Shown here one piece after another: positions 1 to 5,228 of a stretch of 5,228 nt of DNA. Position 1 is the stretch's first letter, and every line of letters begins with the position of its first letter. This stretch comes from an uncultured Candidatus Peregrinibacteria bacterium (GTDB lineage Bacteria; Patescibacteriota; Gracilibacteria; CAIRYL01). The notes beneath the pieces were generated by a model. That model worked only from the letters and a program-made list of their open reading frames with translations. It ran no database searches and was not told where the DNA came from. The stretch lies in assembly GCA_903882825.1 (NCBI GenBank), contig CAIRYL010000021.1:1-5228 (forward strand). The letters run 5' to 3'. The position numbers and the translations under genes were made by a program.

Positions 1-1163
1 TCAGTTTCTGCGGTTCCGGTCATTCCAGATAAATGATCATAGAGCCTAAAATAATTTTGGAAGGTAATAGAAGCCAGCGTTTTTGATTCTCGTTTTACCT
101 CCACTCCTTCTTTTGCTTCTAGTGCTTGATGCAGTCCCCCAGAATATCTTCTTCCCGGCATCATTCGTCCGGTAAATTCATCAACAATAACAACTCCTTC
201 TTGGTTTACAACATAATCAATATCTTTTTGAAAACAACACAGAGACCTCAAAGCTTGCTCAATATGATGGACTTCTGCAAATCCTTTATCCGTATAAATA
301 TTCTCAATTCCTAAAAATTTTTCCATTTGTGCCACACCTGATTCAGTGAGAATGGCAGTTTTTTGTTTTTCATCTATGGTATAATCTTTTTCAAGAGTTA
401 AGTCTTGTACTAAGTGGGCATATTGTATGTATTTTTGAGTAGATTCTTCAGCAGGTGCAGAAATAATAAGAGGAGTTCGTGCTTCGTCGATTAAAATAGA
501 ATCTACTTCGTCGACAATAGCAAATGAAAGATGTCGTTGTACGAGATCTTCTTTTCTTTGCGCCATATTATCGCGCAAATAATCAAATCCAAACTCGTTA
601 TTGGTTCCGTAGGTAATATCGGAATTATATGCATTTCTTCTTTCTATAGACGTTTTTCCATGTACTACTACCCCTACCGAATGTCCTAATTTTTCAAAAA
701 GGGGATTCATCCACGCCATGTCTCGTTGTGCTAAATAATCGTTTACGGTTACAACGTGTACACCATTTCCAGAAAATGCTCCCACTGAAGCGGCGATTCC
801 TGCCACTAATGTTTTTCCTTCTCCTGTTTTCATTTCTGATATTTTCCCTTCCAGAAGAGCAAGCGCTCCAATAATTTGTACGTCAAATGGAATCATGTTC
901 CATTTTTCATTATTGCGAATAACAGAAAATTCTGTATCTAAAAGCCTTCGGCAGGCATTTTTTGCAAGAGCCAAAAGCCTGATTCTGTTTTCTTCTATTT
1001 GGTACTGCGTTCCTTTTTCTTGTTTCACGGCATCTTGAAATTCCTCCTCTGAAAGATTTTGGAGTGCTATTTCTTGAATATTTACAATATCAACCAATTT
1101 TTTAAACCGTTCGAGGTCTTTTTTTATAGGGTCTCCCAACAGTGATTCAATCCATTTGAGCAT
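1..1163 (-). CDS. secA: Protein translocase subunit SecA, N-terminal part (C-terminus beyond the window)
   Basis: SecA is the cytoplasmic ATPase that pushes preproteins through the SecYEG channel. The frame is open from ATG at 1163 to the left edge, giving 387 residues without a frameshift. Visible landmarks: Walker A MKTGEGKT (111-118); VTVNDYLAQRD (138-148); TYGTNNEFGFDYLRDNM (184-200); Walker B region VDEVDSILIDEART (217-230); the end of the preprotein cross-linking domain with VDEFTGR and GLHQALEAKEGV (about 327-354); and TFQNYFRLYDHLSGMTGTAET (367-387), where the window ends. The second nucleotide-binding, scaffold and C-terminal domains are therefore missing. Spacing of motifs matches the family; the cross-linking domain looks compact beside E. 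coli SecA. The start is fixed by an in-frame TAA 27 bases upstream with no other start codon between. No Shine-Dalgarno is present; the upstream stretch is pyrimidine-rich. The gene diverges from rnpB across a 242-base spacer. Confidence 0.97.
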   Translation of the reverse strand, partial: MLKWIESLLGDPIKKDLERFKKLVDIVNIQEIALQNLSEEEFQDAVKQEKGTQYQIEENRIRLLALAKNACRRLLDTEFSVIRNNEKWNMIPFDVQIIGALALLEGKISEMKTGEGKTLVAGIAASVGAFSGNGVHVVTVNDYLAQRDMAWMNPLFEKLGHSVGVVVHGKTSIERRNAYNSDITYGTNNEFGFDYLRDNMAQRKEDLVQRHLSFAIVDEVDSILIDEARTPLIISAPAEESTQKYIQYAHLVQDLTLEKDYTIDEKQKTAILTESGVAQMEKFLGIENIYTDKGFAEVHHIEQALRSLCCFQKDIDYVVNQEGVVIVDEFTGRMMPGRRYSGGLHQALEAKEGVEVKRESKTLASITFQNYFRLYDHLSGMTGTAET

Positions 1164-1230
1164 GAGAAAGAGGTCAAAAGAAAAGGAAAATTATGAAATC
1201 TTGGGGTTTCGAGAAATCATAAATAAAATT

Positions 1231-1236
1231 TTTATA
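1231..1236 (-). promoter_or_regulatory. Possible -10 element for secA
   Basis: Read leftward the hexamer is TATAAA, close to the sigma-70 TATAAT consensus, 67 bases before the secA ATG. No convincing -35 lies 16-18 bases upstream. The spacer is so AT-rich that such a hexamer could occur by chance. If used, the transcript would start after the small ORF at 1240-1326 and leave that ORF out. Confidence 0.22.
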
Positions 1237-1239
1237 CAT

Positions 1240-1326
1240 TTAAAAATTTGCCATTGCATTATTACAAAAAATATTCATAAAAGAAAGTAGGAAACAAAAA
1301 ATAAAGAAAATCCTTATTCTTTTCAT
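1240..1326 (-). CDS. Possible 28-residue signal-peptide-like ORF upstream of secA
   Basis: An ATG at 1326 opens 28 codons ending in TAA, on the secA strand and 76 bases before secA. The peptide begins MKRIR, continues with a Phe/Ile/Leu-rich core (FFIFCFLLSFMNIF) and ends NNAMANF. That is the order of a Sec signal peptide: basic end, hydrophobic core, then an A-x-A cleavage-like site, with the stop two residues later. AAGG lies four bases before the ATG, within AAGGGAGA. Known cases such as SecM show that an exported leader upstream of secA can control it, but those are far longer and no arrest motif is visible here. The DNA is T-rich on this strand, which by itself yields Phe/Ile/Leu codons, so chance is a serious alternative. 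Confidence 0.25.
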   Translation of the reverse strand: MKRIRIFFIFCFLLSFMNIFCNNAMANF

Positions 1327-1383
1327 TCTCCCTTGCTTGGGTTTTTCCGAATATCTATTTTTTAAAATTCTCCATTTCATTTC

Positions 1384-1392
1384 TGGTATGTT
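1384..1392 (+). promoter_or_regulatory. Possible extended -10 promoter element for rnpB
   Basis: The stretch TGGTATGTT fits the extended -10 form TG-n-TATnnT and ends 14 bases before the first base of the P1 helix of RNase P RNA, so a start near 1399-1406 would give the expected 5' end. No clear -35 hexamer is seen 17 bases upstream, which is tolerated for extended -10 promoters. The same eight bases TGGTATGT recur upstream of the relA gene at 2554-2561. Confidence is low because the region is AT-rich. Confidence 0.3.
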
Positions 1393-1405
1393 TTTTGTAT
1401 TCTGC

Positions 1406-1776
1406 TTCGTGTTCAAGCGTCTGAAGGCAGTCGCTCTTCTGAAAATATTTTTTTAGAAGAGAGGAAAGTCCGGGCCGACTCCATCACCTTGCTTCCTAAC
1501 GGGAAGGGTGTGCATATAAAAAATGCACATACGGAAAGTGCCACAGAGACGAGAAACGTGAAACGCCCGTTTTGTACGGGAACACCACTGGCAACGGTGG
1601 ATGCTTGGTAAACCCCAAGGGTCGGCAAGGCGGGATGGAATTTGTAAAGCATTATTCCGTGATGTGCGGAGCTTTAAAAATTCCCGCCGCATGAGCCATG
1701 AAGTAATTCATGCGCCTTTAGAGAGATGACGGCACTATTTACAGAACCCGGCTTATGCAGGACGCTTGAACACGAA
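1406..1776 (+). ncRNA. rnpB: RNase P RNA (bacterial type A-like)
   Basis: This is the catalytic RNA that removes 5' leaders from pre-tRNAs. Conserved core sequences are present: GAGGAAAGTCCGGGC (1461-1475) and ACAGAACCCGGCTTA (1741-1755) form P4, with CACAGAGAC, GGTAAACCCC and GGCAAGG between them. Helices found by eye: P1, 16 perfect pairs (1406-1421 with 1761-1776), setting both ends; P3 (1434-1440 with 1455-1461); P5 (1474-1479 with 1621-1626); P8 (1492-1496 with 1502-1506); P9 (1509-1515 with 1523-1529); P12 (1566-1570 with 1576-1580); P14, six pairs closed by a GCAA tetraloop at 1591-1594; P15 (1629-1635 with 1682-1688); P16 (1645-1650 with 1671-1676); P17 (1656-1659 with 1667-1670); P18, six pairs closed by GTAA at 1703-1706. 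Both GNRA loops used for docking onto P8 are kept. The GGU that usually pairs with tRNA CCA is missing from the P15 loop. Length is about 371 nt. Confidence 0.97.
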
Positions 1777-1802
1777 AATCTGTAAAAATTCAAAAATTTT
1801 TA

Positions 1803-1826
1803 ATATGGATAATCCCATATACTTTT
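1803..1826. terminator. Weak hairpin between convergent rnpB and lipoprotein gene
   Basis: ATATGG (1803-1808) pairs with CCATAT (1815-1820) around a six-base loop, followed on the plus strand by ACTTTTAAAA and on the minus strand by TTAAAAATTTTT. It lies between the 3' end of rnpB and the stop codon of the converging lipoprotein gene, where a two-way terminator would be expected. The stem is short and AT-rich and the T-tracts are brief, so it may be weak or not a terminator at all. Confidence 0.33.
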
Positions 1827-1830
1827 AAAA

Positions 1831-2472
1831 TTATGGAATAATAACAGAATTGATGTTCGCTTGATTGAGAATATTTTTTGTTCCACCGTCCGTAATACTC
1901 ATAATACGAGTGTTGCCAATGTCTCCAGGATTAAAAAATTCCAAAGATACCATTCCCTCTTTTTCTCTGGTAAAGGTGATAGTGGCAATTTCGGTTTCTG
2001 GATCTGAAAAAGTAACACCTTCAGGAATAGACACTCCAATTTTTGCGAGTCCGAGTTTGGTATCAAAATCTTTTTCTCCTGGGGCTACCAGTTGGAAAAG
2101 AGAATTTTTTGGAAGGAGAATAGACTCTCCTTTTACGGTCCCAACGGGATAGGCAATCCAGCTTTGTACCGACGTAATAGGCTGTAATTTTGGATTTTTT
2201 AAAATAATCGATACGGTTATTTTCCCAGAAGTACTGACCTGTTTTTCTAAAATAAGAGAGGCAGTTTGTAAGGTGGTATCTGCATTTGGAGATTCTTTTC
2301 CACGAGCTTCTAAAAGCATTTTTCGAAGTGGGTCTTCTGCAATGGGCGCAATACCTGTGTTTGAAATGGTTGCAGAAGTATTTTCTGGGTTATTTTCAGT
2401 ATTTTCGTTGCCACTAAAAATACATCCAGAAAAGAAAAAAAGTAAAAAAAATGAGAAAAAAATATGTTTCAT
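1831..2472 (-). CDS. Cohesin-like domain lipoprotein
   Basis: A predicted membrane-anchored, exported protein of 213 residues. Residues 1-17 (MKHIFFSFFLLFFFSGC) form a lipoprotein signal peptide with lipobox FSGC; Cys17 would be lipidated. A Glu/Asn/Thr-rich linker (about 18-50) leads to a single beta-rich domain (about 70-213). Its signature is cohesin-like: a TVSIILKNP strand, SVQSW (101-105), an APGE turn (130-133) followed by FD, GLAKIGVSIPEG, an ATITF strand, and SLEFFNPGDIGNTRIM near the end. Cohesin domains bind dockerins, and a dockerin protein lies 2.1 kb away on the same strand. The frame extends upstream to ATG 2505, but that adds an acidic MMEEN before the signal peptide, so ATG 2472 is preferred. 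The lipoprotein and domain type are well supported; the binding partner is inferred. No catalytic motif is seen. Confidence 0.85.
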   Translation of the reverse strand: MKHIFFSFFLLFFFSGCIFSGNENTENNPENTSATISNTGIAPIAEDPLRKMLLEARGKESPNADTTLQTASLILEKQVSTSGKITVSIILKNPKLQPITSVQSWIAYPVGTVKGESILLPKNSLFQLVAPGEKDFDTKLGLAKIGVSIPEGVTFSDPETEIATITFTREKEGMVSLEFFNPGDIGNTRIMSITDGGTKNILNQANINSVIIP

Positions 2473-2500
2473 AAAAAAATAAAAAAGACCATTCTCCTCC
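2469..2500 (-). promoter_or_regulatory. Strong Shine-Dalgarno with seven-codon mini-ORF leading into the lipoprotein start
   Basis: GGAGGAG (2500-2494) is the clearest Shine-Dalgarno in the window, but it lies 21 bases before the preferred lipoprotein ATG (2472-2470). One base after it is another ATG (2492-2490) that opens MVFFIFL and stops at TGA 2471-2469, sharing ATGA with the lipoprotein start. This would fit initiation at the mini-ORF and coupled restart at the lipoprotein. The one-base gap is tight, although GGAGG alone leaves three bases. Alternatively, the site may be part of a longer reading frame starting at 2505. Confidence 0.35.
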
Positions 2501-2553
2501 ATCATATCATGGTGTATGTATTACTGTGAAGTATTCGTTTTTTTGTTTTTTTA

Positions 2554-2568
2554 TGGTATGTATATAAG
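2554..2568 (+). promoter_or_regulatory. Possible promoter -10 region for relA
   Basis: TGGTATGTATATAAG holds overlapping -10 candidates: extended TG-G-TATGTA, and TATATA or TATAAG just downstream. It lies about 40 bases before the relA ATG and follows a T-rich run, with no recognisable -35. The first eight bases match the candidate rnpB promoter at 1384-1391. The relA and lipoprotein genes diverge here, so a leftward promoter should also lie at about 2506-2555; none could be picked out with confidence. Confidence 0.35.
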
Positions 2569-2606
2569 AGTGTATGAATTTCTTCGTCCTGTATTCCTAA
2601 AAATGA

Positions 2607-4535
2607 ATGAAAAATGAAATATATACCTCTGATATTTCTCTCTTTTCGCACGAACGATTACTGGATTTATTTTCTACTGGTTTTGAGAAAGAAGAAATAG
2701 AGAAAATTTCATTAGCATTGACGTTTGCGGAAGAAGCTCGTGCACAAGATAGCGCACGGCGTCCACGAGGTATTGAGGTGGTTTTTATTTTGCAAGGATT
2801 TCATATTGATGCTCAAACCGTTCAAGCAACGCTATTATCAGATCCTTGGATATTAGAAAATAAATCAGAAATTCTGAATTCCAATTTTTTTGATGAAGTC
2901 GTGGTGAATATGGTAAAAGGGGTACACTGGATTTCTACTTTTCATCATTTTTATTCAAAAATACGAGAGGATGATCAGGTGGATGTACTCAGAAGTATGC
3001 TTCTTGCAGGAATAGACGACGTTCGTGCGGTGCTGATTATGGTGGCGTATCGATTGCAACGATTACGTCTTTTACACTTTGAAGAGGAATCTCTGCGATC
3101 TCAAATTGCACATGAAACTTTGGATATTTTTGCTCCATTAGTGAATCGTCTGGGAATTGGACAATTTCGATGGGAGCTTGAAGATCTTTCATTTAAGTAT
3201 TTACAGCCAGGAGAATATAAAAAAATATCTCAATCGCTACAGGCGAATAGAAAAGAGAGGGAACATTCTATTTCTGAATGTATTCAGAAAATTCGTGAAG
3301 AATTACAGAAAAATAATATACAAGCCGATGTTTCTGGTCGTCCAAAACATATTTATAGTACGTGGAAAAAAATGAATCAAAAAAATCTTCGTCGAGATGA
3401 TATTTATGATCTTTTGGGGATACGAATTATTGTTGAAAAAATTGACGATTGTTATAGTGTTTTAGGACTGGTACACCATTTATGGAAAAATATTCCAAAT
3501 GAATTTTGTGATTATATTGCGCATCCAAAAGAAAATGGATATCAATCTTTACATACCGTTGTATTGGTGGAGAAAGAAAATCCGGTAGAAATTCAGATAC
3601 GAACACAGGAAATGCATGAATTTGCTGAGTTTGGAGTTGCTTCTCATTGGCACTATAAAGAAGGAGGAAAATATGATAGCAATCTGAATAAGACTATTAC
3701 TGTACTCAGAAATGTATTGGAGAAGAAAGAAAATATCGAAATATTTTCTCCGTCTCATTCCCCGTCATTTTCTGAACAGATTTTTGTGTTTACGCCTCTT
3801 GGAAAAGTGATTCGTCTTCCAAAAGGATCGACTCCCATTGATTTTGCATACGCTATTCATACAGAAGTGGGGCACAGGTGTAAAGGTGCAAAGGTAAATG
3901 GGCATATTGTTCCCCTGCAGTATCCATTAAAATCTGCTGAAACAGTGGAAATTATAAAAGGTCCATATATTGCTCCAAATTTTAATTGGCAAGATTCGCG
4001 TATGGGGTATGTAGTGACGGTTGGTGCAAAAAGTAAAATAAGACAGTGGTTTAAAAAACAAGATTTTGAAAAAAATATTCGTTTGGGGAAAATTATTTTA
4101 GAAAAAGAGCGACATCGACTCAATGCAATAAAGCTTTCAGATTCTGAAATGGAAAAATTTTTTCGCTCATTTCACCTTCCTCGTACAGAAGACGTTTTAG
4201 TGGCAATTGGACGAGGAGATGTTACTCCTTCACAAATTGCTTCAAAATTAAAAGCATTAGAGATAAAGCCTTTGCTCCCTCCCGTTTCTCTCAAATCTCT
4301 TCCACTTGGAAATACTATTTCTGAAAAAGTTTCGGTACAGGGTGTGAGGAATCTTATGATGCATTTTGCACAATGTTGTATGCCAAAAGAAAAAACTCCT
4401 ATTATTGGTTATGTTACTTTGGGATATGGCATTTCTATTCATGCTCAAAATTGTATCAATATTCTAAAGATACCTGTTCATAAGAAAGGACGACTGATAG
4501 ATGTTCATTGGATTTCTGAAACCACTCATCATTAA
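2607..4535 (+). CDS. relA: RelA/SpoT-family (p)ppGpp synthetase with degenerate hydrolase domain, lacking ACT
   Basis: Long RSH protein of 642 residues, making the stringent-response alarmone (p)ppGpp from GTP or GDP and ATP. Domains: HD-type hydrolase (about 28-155), synthetase (about 235-350), TGS (about 391-452), helical segment (about 460-560) and a Cys-rich zinc-finger-like domain (about 574-622) with C590, C591, H612 and C616. Synthetase motifs are intact: GRPKHIYSTWKKM (244-256), YDLLGIRII (267-275), DYIAHPKENGYQSLHT (302-317), EIQIRT with E328, and HWHYKE. The hydrolase is not: the metal-binding HD pair is S78-D79, the leading His aligns with R54, the ED pair aligns with I82-L83, and the later catalytic Asp with Y148. 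This predicts a synthesis-only enzyme. EFCD (299-302) sits where bifunctional enzymes have RxKD and RelA has ExDD. The protein stops after RLIDVHW, so the usual C-terminal ACT domain is absent. TGA directly precedes the ATG in frame; no Shine-Dalgarno is seen. Confidence 0.97.
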   Translation: MKNEIYTSDISLFSHERLLDLFSTGFEKEEIEKISLALTFAEEARAQDSARRPRGIEVVFILQGFHIDAQTVQATLLSDPWILENKSEILNSNFFDEVVVNMVKGVHWISTFHHFYSKIREDDQVDVLRSMLLAGIDDVRAVLIMVAYRLQRLRLLHFEEESLRSQIAHETLDIFAPLVNRLGIGQFRWELEDLSFKYLQPGEYKKISQSLQANRKEREHSISECIQKIREELQKNNIQADVSGRPKHIYSTWKKMNQKNLRRDDIYDLLGIRIIVEKIDDCYSVLGLVHHLWKNIPNEFCDYIAHPKENGYQSLHTVVLVEKENPVEIQIRTQEMHEFAEFGVASHWHYKEGGKYDSNLNKTITVLRNVLEKKENIEIFSPSHSPSFSEQIFVFTPLGKVIRLPKGSTPIDFAYAIHTEVGHRCKGAKVNGHIVPLQYPLKSAETVEIIKGPYIAPNFNWQDSRMGYVVTVGAKSKIRQWFKKQDFEKNIRLGKIILEKERHRLNAIKLSDSEMEKFFRSFHLPRTEDVLVAIGRGDVTPSQIASKLKALEIKPLLPPVSLKSLPLGNTISEKVSVQGVRNLMMHFAQCCMPKEKTPIIGYVTLGYGISIHAQNCINILKIPVHKKGRLIDVHWISETTHH

Positions 4536-4541
4536 AAATAA

Positions 4542-4619
4542 AAATCTGGAGAAATGAGATATCCGTTTTCAGGAATAATGCTCATTTTCTTCAGATTTTT
4601 TTGTATTTCTTTTTATTTT
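4542..4619. terminator. Strong bidirectional intrinsic terminator between relA and the dockerin gene
   Basis: Seventeen bases at 4542-4558 pair with 4581-4598, broken only by one G-T wobble and one bulged T. The loop holds a further short helix (TATCC with GGAATA). On the plus strand the stem runs into T7 and then T-rich sequence to 4619, ending relA transcripts that stop translating at 4535. On the minus strand the same stem is followed by ATTTTTATTTTTAA, serving the dockerin gene whose TAG is at 4628. Confidence 0.9.
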
Positions 4620-4627
4620 TTACATTT

Positions 4628-5228
4628 CTAGAGTACCGCAGTGCTCACCGTTGGGCTGGGGGTAGCAGTGGGAGTGGAAGTTGGGGTAGCAGTTGGAGTT
4701 GGGGAAGAAGAAGGTACCATTGCAGGAGCAGCACCATGGAGTTCTAAAAGATTATTTTTTCCAGGATCTGCTGAGGGAGATGGAGTAACTCGAAGTGTAG
4801 GATTTGGACTAGGAGAAGGAGTAATAGGACTATTCGGGTTTGTGCTGAGTGTTCCTTTGGTAACCACGCTTACTCCGGTATTAGTGCCATTTGTGGTAGG
4901 AGTAGGACTTGCTGAACTTCCCTCTTTTTTATTTTGGCTGGGATCTAAAACGCCACCATAACGGGAAGAAAAAAGAGTAAAGTCCATAAAATCGACTTTT
5001 CCATCTTGGTTTAGGTCTCCTGCATTTTCCGAAGTACTTCCATATACAGAAGAGAAGAGTGTAAAATCTTTAAAGTCGACAATGCTGTCCTCATTAAAGT
5101 CTGCACGCATTTGTAATGCCTTCATGGTTTCTGCAGAAATAAAAGAAAAACCTTTAAAATCTGCCGAAATACGACGTTCACTGTTTTTTGCAAATGGAGA
5201 AGCAATATTTTCTACAAACACTTGATAA
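4628..5228 (-). CDS. Dockerin-domain protein, C-terminal part (N-terminus beyond the window)
   Basis: The frame ends at TAG 4628-4630 and is still open at the right edge, so this is probably the tail of a larger exported protein. A GTG at 5221 could start a 197-residue product, but it has no signal peptide; residue numbers below count from it. Two calcium-binding loop-helix repeats form a type I-like dockerin: D41-x-N-x-D-x-x-x-D-x-x-D52 (DFNEDSIVDFKD) and D69-D80 (DLNQDGKVDFMD), each followed by FTLFSS and YG. Every loop ligand position is filled. Dockerins bind cohesins and attach proteins to scaffolds or surfaces. After them come about 105 residues rich in Pro, Thr and Ser (PTPTT, PSPSPNP, PTATPTSTPTATPSP), a linker-like tail with no visible sortase motif or membrane segment. 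Dockerins are more often terminal, so the long tail is unusual. The catalytic or binding part, if any, lies off the window. Confidence 0.88.
   Translation of the reverse strand, partial: YQVFVENIASPFAKNSERRISADFKGFSFISAETMKALQMRADFNEDSIVDFKDFTLFSSVYGSTSENAGDLNQDGKVDFMDFTLFSSRYGGVLDPSQNKKEGSSASPTPTTNGTNTGVSVVTKGTLSTNPNSPITPSPSPNPTLRVTPSPSADPGKNNLLELHGAAPAMVPSSSPTPTATPTSTPTATPSPTVSTAVL
4659..4706. repeat. Two imperfect 24-bp tandem units coding the Pro/Thr tail
   Basis: GGGGTAGCAGT at 4659-4669 recurs at 4683-4693, giving two 24-base units that match at about 18 of 24 positions by eye. They encode the repeating PTATPTST / PTATPSP part of the dockerin protein tail on the minus strand. The eight-codon period suggests local duplication, and tail length may vary between strains. 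The plus strand is G-rich here. Confidence 0.55.

Noticed and set aside
1191..1222. Interrupted inverted repeat (TTATGA / TCATAA) before secA as an attenuator or operator
   Set aside because: Only six matching pairs in AT-rich DNA, with no T-tract and no alternative structure seen.
1413..1692. Two 79-codon ORFs on the minus strand opposite rnpB
   Set aside because: They lie wholly inside the structured RNase P RNA on the other strand; their sequence is explained by conserved RNA helices.
2473..2505. Extending the lipoprotein to ATG 2505
   Set aside because: The extra residues MMEENGLFYFF put acidic residues before a standard lipoprotein signal peptide that starts at the next Met; kept only as an alternative.
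4641..4961. A 106-codon Gly/Val-rich ORF on the plus strand
   Set aside because: It is the antisense of the Pro/Thr/Ser tail of the dockerin gene; the composition follows directly from that coding.
1..5228. UGA recoding to glycine or tryptophan, as in some uncultured lineages
   Set aside because: No in-frame TGA occurs in about 1,440 codons; glycines use GGN and tryptophans TGG. TGA is either a stop or unused.
1..5228. CRISPR array, insertion sequence, tRNA gene or attachment site
   Set aside because: No regular spaced repeats, transposase motifs, terminal inverted repeats or tRNA cloverleaf sequences were seen in either strand.

Overview
This is an AT-rich bacterial segment using the ordinary genetic code: about 1,440 codons were read across four protein genes and no in-frame TGA was met. 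The mix of a reduced RNase P RNA, very short spacers, genes without Shine-Dalgarno sequences, and cohesin- and dockerin-like surface proteins would fit an uncultured lineage such as the Candidate Phyla Radiation. That placement is inference; nothing here proves the taxon.

Layout: (1) 1-1163, minus strand, the N-terminal 387 residues of SecA, running off the left edge. (2) 1164-1405, a spacer with promoter-like sequence and, on the secA strand, a 28-codon ORF that reads like a bare signal peptide. (3) 1406-1776, plus strand, rnpB, the RNase P RNA, closed by a 16-bp P1 helix. (4) 1831-2472, minus strand, a small lipoprotein with one cohesin-like domain. (5) 2607-4535, plus strand, a long RelA/SpoT-type (p)ppGpp synthetase with a wrecked hydrolase site and no ACT domain. 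(6) 4542-4619, a strong hairpin with T-tracts on both sides, a shared terminator for the converging genes. (7) 4628-5228, minus strand, the C-terminal end of a dockerin-bearing protein with a Pro/Thr/Ser-rich tail, running off the right edge.

Adjacent genes alternate strand throughout (-,+,-,+,-), so each seems to be its own transcription unit. Three are housekeeping functions: protein export, tRNA 5' maturation and stringent response. The other two look like a matched set: a membrane-anchored cohesin-like lipoprotein and a dockerin carrying two complete calcium loops, both probably exported through the Sec pathway. A cohesin-dockerin surface attachment system is the most interesting possibility in the window; partnership is inferred from domain type and proximity only.
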